Positions 16,609 through 25,962 are shown, counted from the stretch's first letter. The stretch is DNA of 37,474 nt from an uncultured Alphaproteobacteria bacterium (GCA_903831255.1 CAIKWZ010000025.1:1-37474); one strand, 5' to 3'. Numbers and translations: made by a program. Notes: a model not told the origin generated them from the letters alone.

Positions 16609-16923
16609 ATGGACATCGCTCATCGCATCGCCCACCTCGGCGCGTTTCTGCGTCAGACGGCCGGAGAGACCACGACCGACCTGAACGAGCAGGGACTGCT
16701 CGCGCATTGCGCTCTGGTCCATATCCTGAAAACCGATCCGTCCCTGTCCGGATGGCCGGTTCCCAGATCCCGGGGATCCTGGAGCGCCCTTGGTTCGGCC
16801 CGATCATCGCGCGAGCGCCCGGAACGATCCCGGCCACAGGACAGCGAGGCAGGCTTTCCACGTTTCGAACGCCTCGATACGCGCCGTATCGCGCTGCGCA
16901 GCGGAGATGTTCCCGCTGTCTGA
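16609..16923 (+). CDS. Small hypothetical protein, possibly frameshifted
   Basis: An ATG at 16609 with ACGGAGGAGA six bases upstream, one of the best ribosome-binding sites in the window. The first ~48 residues (MDIAHRIAHLGAFLRQ, NEQGLLAHCALVHILKTDP) look like a real helical protein. After residue ~50 the composition turns to Ser/Arg/Pro-rich (RSRGSWSALGSARSSRERP), as out-of-frame high-GC DNA does. Either the gene is a broken short ORF or the tail is genuine but unusual. It ends six bases before the 3' end of the convergent DUF1330 gene. No family is recognised. Confidence 0.35.
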   Translation: MDIAHRIAHLGAFLRQTAGETTTDLNEQGLLAHCALVHILKTDPSLSGWPVPRSRGSWSALGSARSSRERPERSRPQDSEAGFPRFERLDTRRIALRSGDVPAV

Positions 16924-16928
16924 CGCGT

Positions 16929-17330
16929 TCAGAGTTCGCGGGTCTCAAGATTGAGCTGGCCAGCAAGGCCAGCGATGCGATGTTCCTCAATCTCCCGGTA
17001 TTCCGGGGACTGGGCGATGCGCATAAAGGTCTCGCGCGAAGGGTACTCGACCAGACCGACCATATCCCAGAGGTCTTCAACCTCGCCGAGAAGGAGGCGC
17101 ACGACCTGACTTGAGAAGATCATGCGCGCCTGGTTGGCCTCGCACAGGACCCGCATCCGCTTGGCGTAGCGCATATAGGCCTCACGCCCGGAAACATCCT
17201 CCCCGCTCGCATAGGCCGCCCGATCCCGGAATTTGATCAGATTGACCATCACGAAGGGTCCGTCCTCCGGGGCCATAAACGTCCCCCGCATCTGCTCAGG
17301 GGTCGGCATGACGGCGTTTTCAACCTTCAT
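16929..17330 (-). CDS. DUF1330 (dimeric alpha-beta barrel) protein
   Basis: 133 residues. The DUF1330 pattern is clear: PFVMVNLIKFRDRA near the start, GREAYMRYAKRM, and VGLVEYPSRETFMRIAQSPEY near the end. These proteins form ferredoxin-like dimers and have no established reaction. AAGGAGAG lies 8 bases before the ATG. It is the last gene of a likely operon SCP2 - haloalkane dehalogenase - DUF1330, with gaps of 85 and 62 bp. Confidence 0.9.
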   Translation of the reverse strand: MKVENAVMPTPEQMRGTFMAPEDGPFVMVNLIKFRDRAAYASGEDVSGREAYMRYAKRMRVLCEANQARMIFSSQVVRLLLGEVEDLWDMVGLVEYPSRETFMRIAQSPEYREIEEHRIAGLAGQLNLETREL

Positions 17331-17392
17331 CGCGTCTTCTCTCCTTGCGTATCCCGAAAGAGGCCCCGCTCAGAGTGCGCAGCCGTCCGACC

Positions 17393-18292
17393 TCAGGTCC
17401 GTTCCATCAGTTCAGCGATAGCAGAGACAGCCTCCAGGGGTGAGTCCTCCTGAATGAAATGACCGCCCGACAAAGTCCGGTGCGCCTGACCGGCCGCCCC
17501 GGGGATCCTCGCCTGGAAGAGCCTCTCCCCGCCGCGGGTCACCGGATCATTGTCGCTGAAGGCGGTCAGGAACGGCTTCTCAAACGCCCGCAAACGCTCC
17601 CAGGCGCTTTTGTTCTCAGCGACGGAGGGATGGGCCGAGGTGATCGGCACGAGAGCCGGGAAGCGACGCGCGCCGGCCTTGAAACTCTCGTCCGGAAACG
17701 GCGCATCGTAAGCCGCCCGCTCCCCCTCGCTCAGGGTTCGGGAGGTTCCCATCTGAATGATGCCGGAAATCGGCAAGGTGGGGGTCGTCTGACTGAACTC
17801 GAGCCAGCGCTGAAAGCCTTCCGTCGCCCCTTCGCCAGTCGGAAGGCCGGTGTTGGAGACAACCACCCCGGCGAAGCGATCCGGAAAGGCGGCGACCAGC
17901 CGGAGGCCGATCAGCCCGCCCCAGTCCTGACAGAAGAGCACGATATTGCGCAGATCGAGCAAGACGAGCCACTCGCTCATCCACGCCACATGCCGCTCGA
18001 AGGTATAATCAGCCTGATCCGACAGCTTGTCCGAGCGGCCGAACCCGATGAGGTCGGGAGCGATCGCCCGATAGCCGCGTTCGACCAGCGCTGGGATCAT
18101 GCCCCGGTAGAGATACGACCAGGTCGGCTCGCCATGCATAAGAAGAGCGATCCGCCCCCCGGCGGGCCCTTCATCGATATGGGCCAACCTCAATGGCGCC
18201 CCACCGTGGGAGGCGACCTCCGAATAGCGGGGCTGATAAGGCCAGTCGACGAGCCCGGAGAAGCGCTCATCGGGTGTTCGAAGGACGGTCAT
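17393..18292 (-). CDS. Haloalkane dehalogenase (HLD-I, DhlA/DhmA-like)
   Basis: 299 residues from the ATG at 18292 (CAGGAATGAC upstream), the family's usual length. Hydrolytic dehalogenases replace a halogen by OH through an alkyl-enzyme ester. Visible residues: the [11 protein letters not shown] oxyanion region, nucleophile D123 with halide-binding W124 in [10 protein letters not shown], a probable second halide Trp W163 in the cap, acid D249 in FSDNDPVT, and base H278 in GGHFIQED. This is the HLD-I order (acid after strand 7). The enzyme is probably cytoplasmic, as no signal peptide is seen. Some proteins with this pattern act as epoxide hydrolases, but those lack the second cap Trp and carry Tyr residues in the cap. 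The SCP2 and DUF1330 genes flank it on the same strand. Confidence 0.88.
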   Translation of the reverse strand: MTVLRTPDERFSGLVDWPYQPRYSEVASHGGAPLRLAHIDEGPAGGRIALLMHGEPTWSYLYRGMIPALVERGYRAIAPDLIGFGRSDKLSDQADYTFERHVAWMSEWLVLLDLRNIVLFCQDWGGLIGLRLVAAFPDRFAGVVVSNTGLPTGEGATEGFQRWLEFSQTTPTLPISGIIQMGTSRTLSEGERAAYDAPFPDESFKAGARRFPALVPITSAHPSVAENKSAWERLRAFEKPFLTAFSDNDPVTRGGERLFQARIPGAAGQAHRTLSGGHFIQEDSPLEAVSAIAELMERT

Positions 18293-18377
18293 GTCATTCC
18301 TGACGCTGTCGCAGGCGAAATCCAGACGAAGACCGGGAGCTGCCGCCCCCGGCCAAGCACGCAGGAACGAGCGGAGA

Positions 18378-18680
18378 TCAGCCCAGAACCGTTCCGAGCT
18401 GCATGGCGAGACCCATATCGCCCTCGACACGGATCTTGCCGGTCATGAAGGCGTTCATCGAGTTCAGGCGGCCCGCCGAGATCTCGACGAAATCAGCCAT
18501 CGAAACCTTCACCGTGCAATCAGCCGGACCATCCTCATTGTCGACGGTCGCCGGATCCGACGCTCCCAGGACCCGCACGACGCCATCATCGCCGAAGTGG
18601 AACTTGATGGTCTTGCCCTTGATGCCTCCGCGGGCGGCGACGCGGGTCGTCATTTCGCTGGTGATCTGGTCAAGGGTCAT
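18378..18680 (-). CDS. SCP2 sterol-carrier-domain protein
   Basis: 100 residues, a stand-alone SCP2 fold: [34 protein letters not shown], and [19 protein letters not shown], the last being the signature C-terminal segment of bacterial SCP2 proteins. SCP2 domains bind acyl-CoA or sterol-like lipids in a hydrophobic tunnel and present them to enzymes. AGAGGA precedes the ATG. It is first in the operon with the dehalogenase, so the operon may handle hydrophobic halogenated or acyl substrates; that link is inference. Confidence 0.92.
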   Translation of the reverse strand: MTLDQITSEMTTRVAARGGIKGKTIKFHFGDDGVVRVLGASDPATVDNEDGPADCTVKVSMADFVEISAGRLNSMNAFMTGKIRVEGDMGLAMQLGTVLG

Positions 18681-18741
18681 GTCGGGTCCTCTTTTGGCGA
18701 CTTTGAAACCGGTCGGTTCCTCAGCGCCATCCAGTGATTAA

Positions 18742-18758
18742 TGACACGATTACTGTCA
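18742..18758. promoter_or_regulatory. Candidate operator upstream of the SCP2 operon
   Basis: TGACA-N7-TGTCA, a perfect palindrome of 17 bp, 62 bp before the SCP2 start in an AT-rich patch. The size fits a TetR- or GntR-type site; the TetR gene at 19560 is a candidate binder but is not shown to be one. Confidence 0.45.
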
Positions 18759-18862
18759 ACTCTTTAGACTGGAGGGAAGCGGGATTTTCTCCGCCCCCCT
18801 GTCGCGACCTCCGAATCATGAGCGTCTGGACGCCCTCCCCGGGACGGGGTTAATCTTCTCCC

Positions 18863-19567
18863 ATGACCTCCGCCTCCCCTCTTCGCCGCAGGGATATGGC
18901 CCTTGCCGGTTTCAGCCTCCTCTCCGCCGCCTGGGCCGCGCCGCACGCTCTGGCCATTCAGACCCCTGCGTTCAGTCAGGCGGAGCTGACGTCCAGCCTT
19001 CGCACCGCGCTTGATCAGGCGGTCCAGGCCTCGGTCAGCCGGCTCGGCGTGCGCGACGGGTTTCTGGGGGATCCTAAGGTCCGCATCCCTCTGCCCCGGA
19101 AGATCCGGGAGGCCGCCCGCCTCGCGCAACGCCTGGGACTTGGATCAAAGGTTGAGGCCCTCGAGACGGGCATGAACCGCGCCGCAGAGGCGGCCATTCC
19201 CCGGATCCGGTCCACGCTTAAGGCTGCGGCCGGCCGCGTGACGATCCGGGACGCGCTCAAAATCCTGACCGGAGGAGAGAGCGCGCTTACCGACCATTTC
19301 CGGGCGCAGACGGAAGGCGACCTGCAAAACGCCCTGACGCCCATCGTCGCCGAGGAGCTGGCGAAGCTCGATCTCGTCGCCTCATGGAACGATCTCCTCC
19401 AGCGGATCGGACCGCAGGGACAGGACCTGCGTCTCGAGACGCATGTCGTGCGCGGCGCCCTGTCAGGCCTTTATCTCGCGATTGGGGAGGAGGAGCGGTC
19501 AATCCGGAAGAACCCGGCACGGCTTACAAGCGGCATCGCCCGCAAGGTGTTCGGCGCCGTCAACTGA
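18863..19567 (+). CDS. DUF4197 secreted protein
   Basis: 234 residues. A twin-arginine-like or Sec signal (LRRRDMALAGFSLLSAAWA) is followed by the DUF4197 body: ALDQAVQASVSRLGVRDGFLG, VRIPLPRKIREAARLAQRLG, EAAIPRIRS, LTDHFRAQTEGDL. The family is periplasmic and of unknown role, nearly always a single-copy ORF in gammaproteobacteria and alphaproteobacteria. It faces the TetR gene and their 3' ends overlap by 8 bp (19560-19567), so the stop codons are tightly convergent. Confidence 0.9.
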   Translation: MTSASPLRRRDMALAGFSLLSAAWAAPHALAIQTPAFSQAELTSSLRTALDQAVQASVSRLGVRDGFLGDPKVRIPLPRKIREAARLAQRLGLGSKVEALETGMNRAAEAAIPRIRSTLKAAAGRVTIRDALKILTGGESALTDHFRAQTEGDLQNALTPIVAEELAKLDLVASWNDLLQRIGPQGQDLRLETHVVRGALSGLYLAIGEEERSIRKNPARLTSGIARKVFGAVN

Positions 19568-20318
19568 CGCGCTCTTCTGATCGTTCGGCTCCAGCCAACA
19601 CCGGTTCGGCTCCGGTGGTCTTCAGGCGCGGAGCGCCCGGTATGCCGAGATACGCCATCATCATCCGGGTCAGAGACGCAGTCACCTCAGGGGATGTGAC
19701 AGGTCCCGCGTCGGGAGCGAGCATCATGCGATGCAGCAGAACCGACTGGACGGATTTAAGGGCGAAGAGACAGTTCGCCTCGGAGGCCGATCGCGCACTC
19801 ACCCCGCGCGACTGCAGGAACAGCGCGAGCCGGCGACCCGTGTTCTCATCGCTGGCGCGCAGATCCGGCCGATAGGCATCAGCCGCTCCCACCAGACTGC
19901 GCTCGAACAGGGCGCGGAAGAAGCCGGGGTGACGCTCCATGCTGCGCGCCGTGTTGTGAATGAGCGTGCTGATCACCTCGTTCAACGGGGCATCGGCCCA
20001 GCGCGGCATTGAGAAAAACTGTTCGGCCTTCTCCCGGATCCTCTGTGCGAACTGACGCTGAAGCGCCAGAAACAGCGCGTCCTTGTCGCGAAAACGGCGA
20101 TAAAGGCCCCCAATTGAGCAATTCGCGGCTGCCGCGATGTCGCTGATGCGGGCGGCGTCATAGCCGACCGCTGCAAACACACGTTCGCCGGCACGAAGCA
20201 GGCGCGCCTGCGAATCACGACTGCGGTCCTGCGTCGCCGGGATCACGCCATGATCCAGCTCCACGCTCTGCTGCCGGCTCTTCAAAGCCGTCGCCGAGCC
20301 AACGCCCCCCTGCGTCAT
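19560..20318 (-). CDS. TetR-family transcriptional regulator
   Basis: 252 residues. The ATG at 20318 is preceded by GGGAGGGGG. The ~32-residue leader is poorly conserved. The DNA-binding domain spans about 36-85: LLRAGERVFAAVGYDAARIS, DIAAAANCSIGGLYRRFRDK. A ligand-binding helical domain follows (residues 90-240). TetR genes next to thiolase, crotonase and SCP2 genes usually respond to an acyl-CoA or the unprocessed substrate, so it probably controls the divergent thiolase gene. Its 3' end overlaps that of the DUF4197 gene. Confidence 0.92.
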   Translation of the reverse strand: MTQGGVGSATALKSRQQSVELDHGVIPATQDRSRDSQARLLRAGERVFAAVGYDAARISDIAAAANCSIGGLYRRFRDKDALFLALQRQFAQRIREKAEQFFSMPRWADAPLNEVISTLIHNTARSMERHPGFFRALFERSLVGAADAYRPDLRASDENTGRRLALFLQSRGVSARSASEANCLFALKSVQSVLLHRMMLAPDAGPVTSPEVTASLTRMMMAYLGIPGAPRLKTTGAEPVLAGAERSEERVS

Positions 20319-20767
20319 GCCCCCCCTCCCATGATCCTGCGTGAGGGCGAAACGCCATCCCTAACGCAGCATTCATCGTCAAGGTTCCATGAAGACAGGC
20401 GGTTGTCCATCACCCGGCCTGTGAGTCTTGTTCTCCTGGAATGCGGGCACGCCTGCAGGACGTCGTTCATGGCCCTCGCGACAGCGGCCCTCTCACCCGC
20501 GAGCCTGTTGCAAACGCTGCAGACGAACACGCCATGCCGTTCTGAGACGCCCGCGAAACATTTCGAACGGGCCGGACAAACTCTCGCGCCCCTCCCGCGC
20601 TGCAGCGGGAGGGCGCATCTCCGTGACGATGCGCGCGGTGCGGTCCATCTCTCTCAGCGAAGGAGAGGAAAAGTCTGCTCTTCACGGCGCAGTCTTTCGC
20701 CCGAGGACGTCCTTGCCTATAACCCCCGTCACTCAGGCGAACCCGCCTGGCAGACAAAGGATCCGAC
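20319..20767. other. Divergent region between TetR and thiolase, with a strong hairpin
   Basis: An imperfect inverted repeat at 20586-20598 and 20605-20616 (GCGCCCCTCCCGC against GCGGGAGGGCGC, one bulged C) would form a 12-bp stem with a 6-base loop. No T-run follows, so it may be an operator or an intergenic palindrome rather than a terminator. No gene is supported. Confidence 0.5.
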
Positions 20768-21976
20768 ATGTCGCGAGAAGCCGTCATCGTCTCCACCGCC
20801 CGCACGCCGATCGGCAAGGCCTATCGCGGCGCCTTCAACAACACCTCCGGGGCAGAGCTCGGCGGGCATGTGATCGCCGAAGCGGTTCGCCGCGCCGGGA
20901 TCGATCCGGCCAGCGTCGATGATGTGGTGATGGGTTGCGCCCTGCAGCAGGGCTCCACCGGGTTCAACATCGCCCGTCAGGCGGCCCTCCGGGCCGGCCT
21001 TCCCAACACGGTCTCCGGCATGACCATCGACCGTCAGTGCTCGTCAGGCCTGATGGGGGTCGCGACCGCCGCCAAGTATATCGTCCAGGACGGGGCCGAG
21101 GTCGCCATCGGTGGCGGCCTCGAAAGCATCTCGCTCGTTCAGAACGATAAGATGAACCGCTTCCGGACGGTCGATCCGTGGATCAACGACCATATCCCCG
21201 AGCTCCTGTTCACTTCGATGATCGAGACCGCAGAGATCGTGGCCGAGCGCTACAAGGTCAGCCGCGAGGCGCAGGACGCCTACGCCTTCTCCTCCCAGCA
21301 GCGCACCGCGCGCGCTCAGGCGGAGGGTCGGTTCAACGCCGAGCTGGCGCCGATGGACTCAGTCATGAGCGTTCAGGACAAGGCGACCGGTGAGATCTCC
21401 GAACGACGCGTCCGCCTCGAGGCCGATGAAGGACCGCGCCCGCAGACAACCCTCGCCGACCTCGAAAAGCTCGCGCCTGTGTTCAAGGGCGGACGCTATA
21501 TCGCCGAAGGACGCTGCGTGACCGCAGGCAACGCCTCGCAACTCTCGGACGGCGCCGGAGCGCTGGTGCTGATGGAGGCGGGCGAAGCCGCCCGCCAGGG
21601 TCTGTCGCCTCTGGGCGCCTATCGCGGCATGGCGGTCGCCGGCTGCGGGCCGGAAGAAATGGGCATCGGCCCGGTCTTCGCCATTCCCAAGCTTCTCAAG
21701 CGCCAGGGCCTCAAGGTCGAGGACATCGACCTGTGGGAGCTCAACGAGGCCTTCGCCTCGCAATGCCTCTACTGCCGCGATGCGCTCGGTATCGATCCGG
21801 AACGCTACAATGTCTCGGGCGGGGCCATCTCGGTCGGCCACCCCTACGGCATGACCGGCGCGCGCTCGACCGCCCACATCCTGCATGAAGGCAAGCGACG
21901 CGGCGCCCGTTACGGGGTCGTGAGCATGTGCATCGGCGGCGGCATGGGCGCAGCCGCCCTCTTCGAGATCTACTGA
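20768..21976 (+). CDS. Acetyl-CoA acetyltransferase (thiolase)
   Basis: 402 residues, the full thiolase length. The nucleophile is C91 in [12 protein letters not shown]358 lies in [11 protein letters not shown] and C388 in [11 protein letters not shown]. FDIARxAAL-type CoA-loop positions are present at [12 protein letters not shown]. The enzyme cleaves or forms beta-ketoacyl-CoA in the cytoplasm; degradative (acyl) and biosynthetic types cannot be told apart here. AAAGGA precedes the ATG. Divergent from the TetR gene, it is followed by a 14-bp terminator, so it is probably transcribed alone. The sulfatase and crotonase-family genes follow on the same strand. Confidence 0.94.
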   Translation: MSREAVIVSTARTPIGKAYRGAFNNTSGAELGGHVIAEAVRRAGIDPASVDDVVMGCALQQGSTGFNIARQAALRAGLPNTVSGMTIDRQCSSGLMGVATAAKYIVQDGAEVAIGGGLESISLVQNDKMNRFRTVDPWINDHIPELLFTSMIETAEIVAERYKVSREAQDAYAFSSQQRTARAQAEGRFNAELAPMDSVMSVQDKATGEISERRVRLEADEGPRPQTTLADLEKLAPVFKGGRYIAEGRCVTAGNASQLSDGAGALVLMEAGEAARQGLSPLGAYRGMAVAGCGPEEMGIGPVFAIPKLLKRQGLKVEDIDLWELNEAFASQCLYCRDALGIDPERYNVSGGAISVGHPYGMTGARSTAHILHEGKRRGARYGVVSMCIGGGMGAAALFEIY

Positions 21977-21983
21977 CGGGTTA

Positions 21984-22017
21984 CGCCCCGGGCCGAAGAC
22001 CCCTTCGGCCCGGGGCG
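21984..22017. terminator. Bidirectional intrinsic terminator
   Basis: Perfect 14-bp GC-rich stem (21984-21997 with 22004-22017), loop GACCCC, 8 bp after the thiolase stop and 24 bp before the convergent stop at 22041. There is no long U-run, as is common in this GC class. Confidence 0.75.
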
Positions 22018-22040
22018 GGATCCTCGCGAAGAGCCCACCC

Positions 22041-22430
22041 TCAGGATCGCGAGAGGGTCAGACGTCCGAGCAGAAGGATGGCGAGCAACCCCGCCTCGAT
22101 GATCATCGGGGGAACCATGGCTGGCTCCAGTCCCGTGAGGACGAGGGTCAGCGCTCGGCCCGAAAGCGCGATGGCGACCAGCAATAAGGGCGGGGTCAGA
22201 AGGCGCGCATCGTCTCGAAGCGCCGCCATGATCGACAACAGGCCGCCGGCTGCAAAAAATCCTGCAATATCCGCCCGGATTGTCGCCTCTCCGAGCCCGC
22301 CGACCGGCGAGAGACCGAGTTGTCCCCCCACAAGCGCGGGATCGCTCCAGGCGCGAAGGGCGATGAGACACCCCAGAGCGCCCGTTACGCCAAGACCTAC
22401 CCTCAACGCCCCTTGCAACATCCGCTTCAT
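22041..22430 (-). CDS. Small four-helix membrane protein, unknown function
   Basis: 129 residues from the ATG at 22430, chosen for AGGGAGG 8 bases upstream. There are four hydrophobic helices (GLGVTGALGCLIALRAW; RADIAGFFAAGGLLSIMAAL; PPLLLVAIALSGRALTLVL; VPPMIIEAGLLAILLLGRL). The size and layout resemble DUF4345-type proteins, but the match is not certain. It is convergent with the thiolase gene and shares its terminator. Confidence 0.7.
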   Translation of the reverse strand: MKRMLQGALRVGLGVTGALGCLIALRAWSDPALVGGQLGLSPVGGLGEATIRADIAGFFAAGGLLSIMAALRDDARLLTPPLLLVAIALSGRALTLVLTGLEPAMVPPMIIEAGLLAILLLGRLTLSRS

Positions 22431-22641
22431 CGTCCGGGCCTCCCTTGCGCCTGTCGGCCGGCAGACGAGCCTCCAGACAATTGACAATCGATGCGACAGA
22501 AGATCGGATATGGGTGGAATTGCAAGTCCCGTTTCGTGATCGGCTCCTGAGGCCGGATCGGACGGGGTGTACGCGCGGCCGAAGGCGGGAGCGACCCCCC
22601 GCCGCCGGAGATCTCCCATCAAGGTCGAGGGATAGACAGGC

Positions 22642-24513
22642 ATGACAGCGGCCCGCCTTCAGAGACGCCTCAGAGACATGGCCCTTCGTAATGTTCGGGT
22701 CGAAGCGACCCTGACGCGTCTCGTCCGGCCCCTCGCTCTTGCGCTCAGCGCTCTGTGCTGGCTTGCCGCCGCCGCGCGCGCGGAGACGCCTCAGACCCCC
22801 TCACGTCCCAACATTGTGGTCATCCTGTTCGACGATGTCGCACTGATGGATCTGGGGGCCTATGGGGGCGAAGCCAGGACACCTCATATCGACCGCCTGG
22901 CGCGCGAGGGCGCGCTCTTTCGCAATCATCACACCTCCCCGCTCTGTTCTCCTTCCCGCGCCATGCTGCTCACCGGCCTCGACAGCCATGAAACCGGCGT
23001 CTCGACCATCGAGGAAGTGCTGCCGGCCGCTCAGAAAAACCGCAAAGGCTATTCCCTTCGTCTCGAAGAGGGCGTCCTCACCATCGCCGACCATCTCAAG
23101 GCGGCAGGCTATCGCACGCTGATGGCTGGCAAGTGGCATCTGGGTCATGGCGAGGGAGACCTTCCCTCCTCGCACGGGTTCGACCGCTCGCTCGCGCTCG
23201 ACGCCTCAGGGGCCGATAACTGGGCGGCCAAGCCCTACATGCCCTATTATAAGGATGCGCCCTGGTTCGAGGATGGCCGGCCGGTTCAGCTGCCCGACAG
23301 CTTTTACTCCTCCGAACTCCTCGTCGACCGTCTCATCGGCTATATGGACGAGACCCCGCCGGGGTCAGCGCCCCTGTTCGCCTATCTGTCGTTGCAGGCG
23401 GTCCATATCCCGGTGCAGGCGCCGGCGAGCTTCACCCGCTCCTATGCCGGACGGTTCGACGCCGGCTGGGAGGCCCTGCGCGAGGCGCGCTGGATGCGCG
23501 CCAAGGAGACTGGCCTCATCCCGCAAAATGCGCCCCTTGCCCCGCTGCCAGAAGGGCTCCGGGCGTGGAGCGATCTCAGCGCTGAGGAGCGCGCCATCTA
23601 TGCGCGCAGCATGGAGGTCTATTCGGGAATGCTCGAGGCGGCCGACCATCATATCGGCCGGCTGATCGAAGCGATCGAGGCGCGTGGAGACCTCGATAAC
23701 ACCCTGTTCGTGATCACCTCCGACAACGGACCCGAGCCGAGCAATCCAGTAAACGCCCACGGGATGGACCTGTGGATGAAGCTCAACAACTATCACTGGC
23801 GCCTCGAGGACCTTGGCGGGCCGGGGAGCCTTGCCTTCGTCGGGCCGGAGTGGGCCGCCTCGCTCTCCTCTCCCGGATCGATGTTCAAATTCCTCGCGTC
23901 CCAGGGCGGGCTCCAAGTTCCCCTCATCCTCTCAGGACCGGGGGTCGGTCCGGACCTTCGTATCGCCGAGCGCTCGTTTGTGTCCGACGTGACCCCGACC
24001 CTGCTGGATCTGGCCGGGGTCGCGCCCCTTCGTCCGGCCGGCGCCATTCCGATCCGGGGCCTGAGCCTGAAGGGCCTTCTCACCGCCCCCGACCCGGCGG
24101 GCGGCGCGCCCGTAGCGATCCCCGAGCGGGGCCTCGGCGTGGAGGTCTCGGGCAACTCAGCTTTTTTCCGCGGGGACTATAAAATCGTGCGCAACATGCC
24201 GACCTGGGGCGATGGTCGCTGGCGGCTCTATAATCTCGCTCTCGATCCGGGCGAGACACGTGACCTTGCAGGCGAAGAGCCCGACGTATTCGCCTCCATG
24301 CTCAAAGGCTATGAGACCTATGCCGCCGAGGTGGGCGTGCTTGCGCTGCCGGACAATTACAGCAGCCAGATCCAGATCGTTATCAACACCGTTACACGTC
24401 AGGCGGGATTTTACTGGCCTTATCTCGCCGCCCTGCTCGGGGTTGTGATCCTCGTTCCGGCCGGAGGGATCGCGCTGTGGCTCCGGGCCCGACGCCGGCG
24501 ATCGGGCGGGTGA
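22642..24513 (+). CDS. Arylsulfatase-type sulfatase with C-terminal membrane anchor
   Basis: 623 residues. The signal peptide lies within residues 27-47. The metal pair D64-D65 is in VVILFDDVALMD. The formylglycine motif is C102-S-P-S-R, the cysteine type that needs an FGE maturase. GKWHLGHG and TSDNGPEPSN are the further active-site blocks. A single hydrophobic helix at about 588-610 followed by an Arg-rich tail (RARRRRSGG) should hold the C-terminus in the membrane with the catalytic domain in the periplasm. The enzyme hydrolyses sulfate esters; the substrate is unknown. GAGGGAT precedes the ATG at 22642; an in-frame ATG at 22678 is a weaker choice. The crotonase-family gene follows after 136 bp. 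Confidence 0.92.
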   Translation: MTAARLQRRLRDMALRNVRVEATLTRLVRPLALALSALCWLAAAARAETPQTPSRPNIVVILFDDVALMDLGAYGGEARTPHIDRLAREGALFRNHHTSPLCSPSRAMLLTGLDSHETGVSTIEEVLPAAQKNRKGYSLRLEEGVLTIADHLKAAGYRTLMAGKWHLGHGEGDLPSSHGFDRSLALDASGADNWAAKPYMPYYKDAPWFEDGRPVQLPDSFYSSELLVDRLIGYMDETPPGSAPLFAYLSLQAVHIPVQAPASFTRSYAGRFDAGWEALREARWMRAKETGLIPQNAPLAPLPEGLRAWSDLSAEERAIYARSMEVYSGMLEAADHHIGRLIEAIEARGDLDNTLFVITSDNGPEPSNPVNAHGMDLWMKLNNYHWRLEDLGGPGSLAFVGPEWAASLSSPGSMFKFLASQGGLQVPLILSGPGVGPDLRIAERSFVSDVTPTLLDLAGVAPLRPAGAIPIRGLSLKGLLTAPDPAGGAPVAIPERGLGVEVSGNSAFFRGDYKIVRNMPTWGDGRWRLYNLALDPGETRDLAGEEPDVFASMLKGYETYAAEVGVLALPDNYSSQIQIVINTVTRQAGFYWPYLAALLGVVILVPAGGIALWLRARRRRSGG

Positions 24514-24649
24514 CGGGAGTTAAAAACCACGCCCCCCGATCGGCTGCCCTCTTGACGACAGAGCGCCGGTTCGGGACAGCGATGAGGGTCAAGACGATGC
24601 GCGGGCATCGGGACGGCGAGGACGCCGGATCGACACGGGAGAGAGACGG

Positions 24650-25444
24650 ATGACCGAGGTTATCAGCGTTCGCGATACCGGACATGTGCGGACGATCACG
24701 CTCAATCGTCCTGAGCGGAAAAATGCGCTCAGCGACGAGCTCGCCTGGGCGATCGTCGGGGCGATTGAAGAGGCGGCGCGCACGGACGACGTTTGGGTGG
24801 TGGCGCTTACGGGGAGCGGGGATTCGTTCTGCGCCGGCCTCGATCTCACCGGCCCGCCCAAAATGTCGCCCCTGACCCCGCAAAGCGCCCAGCTCGACGA
24901 TATCCACTGGGTGGGACGCTTTCTGATCAGCATCCGCAAGGTCTGCGACAAGCCTGTGGTGGCCGGCGTCAACGGCTCAGCGGTCGGGGCGGGCCTCGGC
25001 CTCGCCATGGCGGCCGATGTCCGCCTGGTTGCGCGAAGCGCCCGGCTCATGGCTGGCTATACGCGCATTGGCGGATCTCCGGACGGAGGGCTCACCGTGA
25101 CCCTGCCGCAGGCGATGGGCTATGAGCGCGCCCTCCGGTTCATGATGGAGAACCGGACGGTGACCGGGGAGGAAGCGGTCCATCTGGGAATGGCGGGCGA
25201 AGCGGTCGACGACGCGATGTTCGCCGAACGCCTCGAGGCCTATTGCCAGGACCTCTGCCAGTGGTCGCCCATCACGCTGAGACTGCTCAAACGGGGCATG
25301 GTGAAGTCGCTGGAGACGAACGACCTCGAACAGCAGATGCGATACGAGCTCTCGAACATCCGTATCGCCTTCGCCAGCGAAGATGCGAAGGAAGCCCGGA
25401 CCGCGTTCTTTGAGAAGCGCAAGCCTCAGTTCAAGGGACGCTGA
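24650..25444 (+). CDS. Enoyl-CoA hydratase/isomerase-family (crotonase) protein
   Basis: 264 residues. The crotonase CoA-binding signature is present (TITLNRPERKNALS, FCAGLDL, GVNGSAVGAGLGLAMAADVR). The two Glu residues of true hydratases are not in place: the first position lies in GAGLGLA and the second in GYTRIGG. Instead D145 stands in SPDGGL, as in PaaG-type or other enoyl-CoA isomerases. An isomerase or similar C=C-shifting reaction on acyl-CoA is therefore more likely than hydration. The last ~90 codons and downstream sequence are duplicated at 27635-28080. GGGAGAGAGA precedes the start. Confidence 0.92.
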   Translation: MTEVISVRDTGHVRTITLNRPERKNALSDELAWAIVGAIEEAARTDDVWVVALTGSGDSFCAGLDLTGPPKMSPLTPQSAQLDDIHWVGRFLISIRKVCDKPVVAGVNGSAVGAGLGLAMAADVRLVARSARLMAGYTRIGGSPDGGLTVTLPQAMGYERALRFMMENRTVTGEEAVHLGMAGEAVDDAMFAERLEAYCQDLCQWSPITLRLLKRGMVKSLETNDLEQQMRYELSNIRIAFASEDAKEARTAFFEKRKPQFKGR

Positions 25445-25600
25445 AGGCGGCGCGCTGGTATCGACCCATGCCCACGCCCTTGACGGTCGCCCTGTAGGGT
25501 CGCCCTACAGGGTCGCCATGCGAGCACGTTCCATTGTGTGGATTGCAAGGACCTCGATGCACCGGTTTCTGAGCCGACTCGGCTTGGAGTTTGGTTTATT
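25174..25600. repeat. Long direct repeat, copy 1 (crotonase 3' end plus downstream DNA)
   Basis: Pairs with 27635-28080 in the same orientation. Over the coding part (25174-25444) I count about eight substitutions and a 2-bp net deletion. The non-coding part is more diverged and includes the 13-bp repeat region; similarity fades near 25600. The 2.0 kb between the copies holds the IS66 remnant and fic. Confidence 0.88.
25490..25512. terminator. Palindromic hairpin after the crotonase gene
   Basis: CCCTGTAGGG (25490-25499) and CCCTACAGGG (25503-25512), a perfect 10-bp stem with a 3-base loop, 46 bp past the stop codon. It overlaps the short-period repeat seen better in copy 2. It acts plausibly as a terminator; there is no U-run. 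Confidence 0.5.
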
Positions 25601-25962
25601 CAACAACGAAACGATCGAAGCGACGTTTATAAAATCAGGTTCGCGCCTGCATTCTCAAGATTACGGGCTGCATTACGCCTCGTGCTTCACTTCGGCATTG
25701 ACGCATAGTTTCCAACCGTCGTCACGAAGAGCGGTCACGCGCGGGGCTGATGGCAGGAGCCGAGCCGAGTCGTGCGCGTGTTTTTAAACAAAGTCCTTCA
25801 GCAGCGCGGCGCTCGAAGCGGCTTCGACAGGCTCCCGGAGATAGCCTGCCTGAGTGTACGGAGCGGTTTGTTGACGGGAGCTGATCTGAGGAAGTTCGCG
25901 GCTGCGAAGCCCCCCTCGGAGCTCCCCGTGAACCTGCACGGAGACCAACGCCAGTCTCGCCT

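Noticed and set aside
20586-20616. Intrinsic terminator between TetR and thiolase
   Set aside because: It lies between divergent genes, where no transcript should end, and has no T-run; kept only as a hairpin in the intergenic entry.
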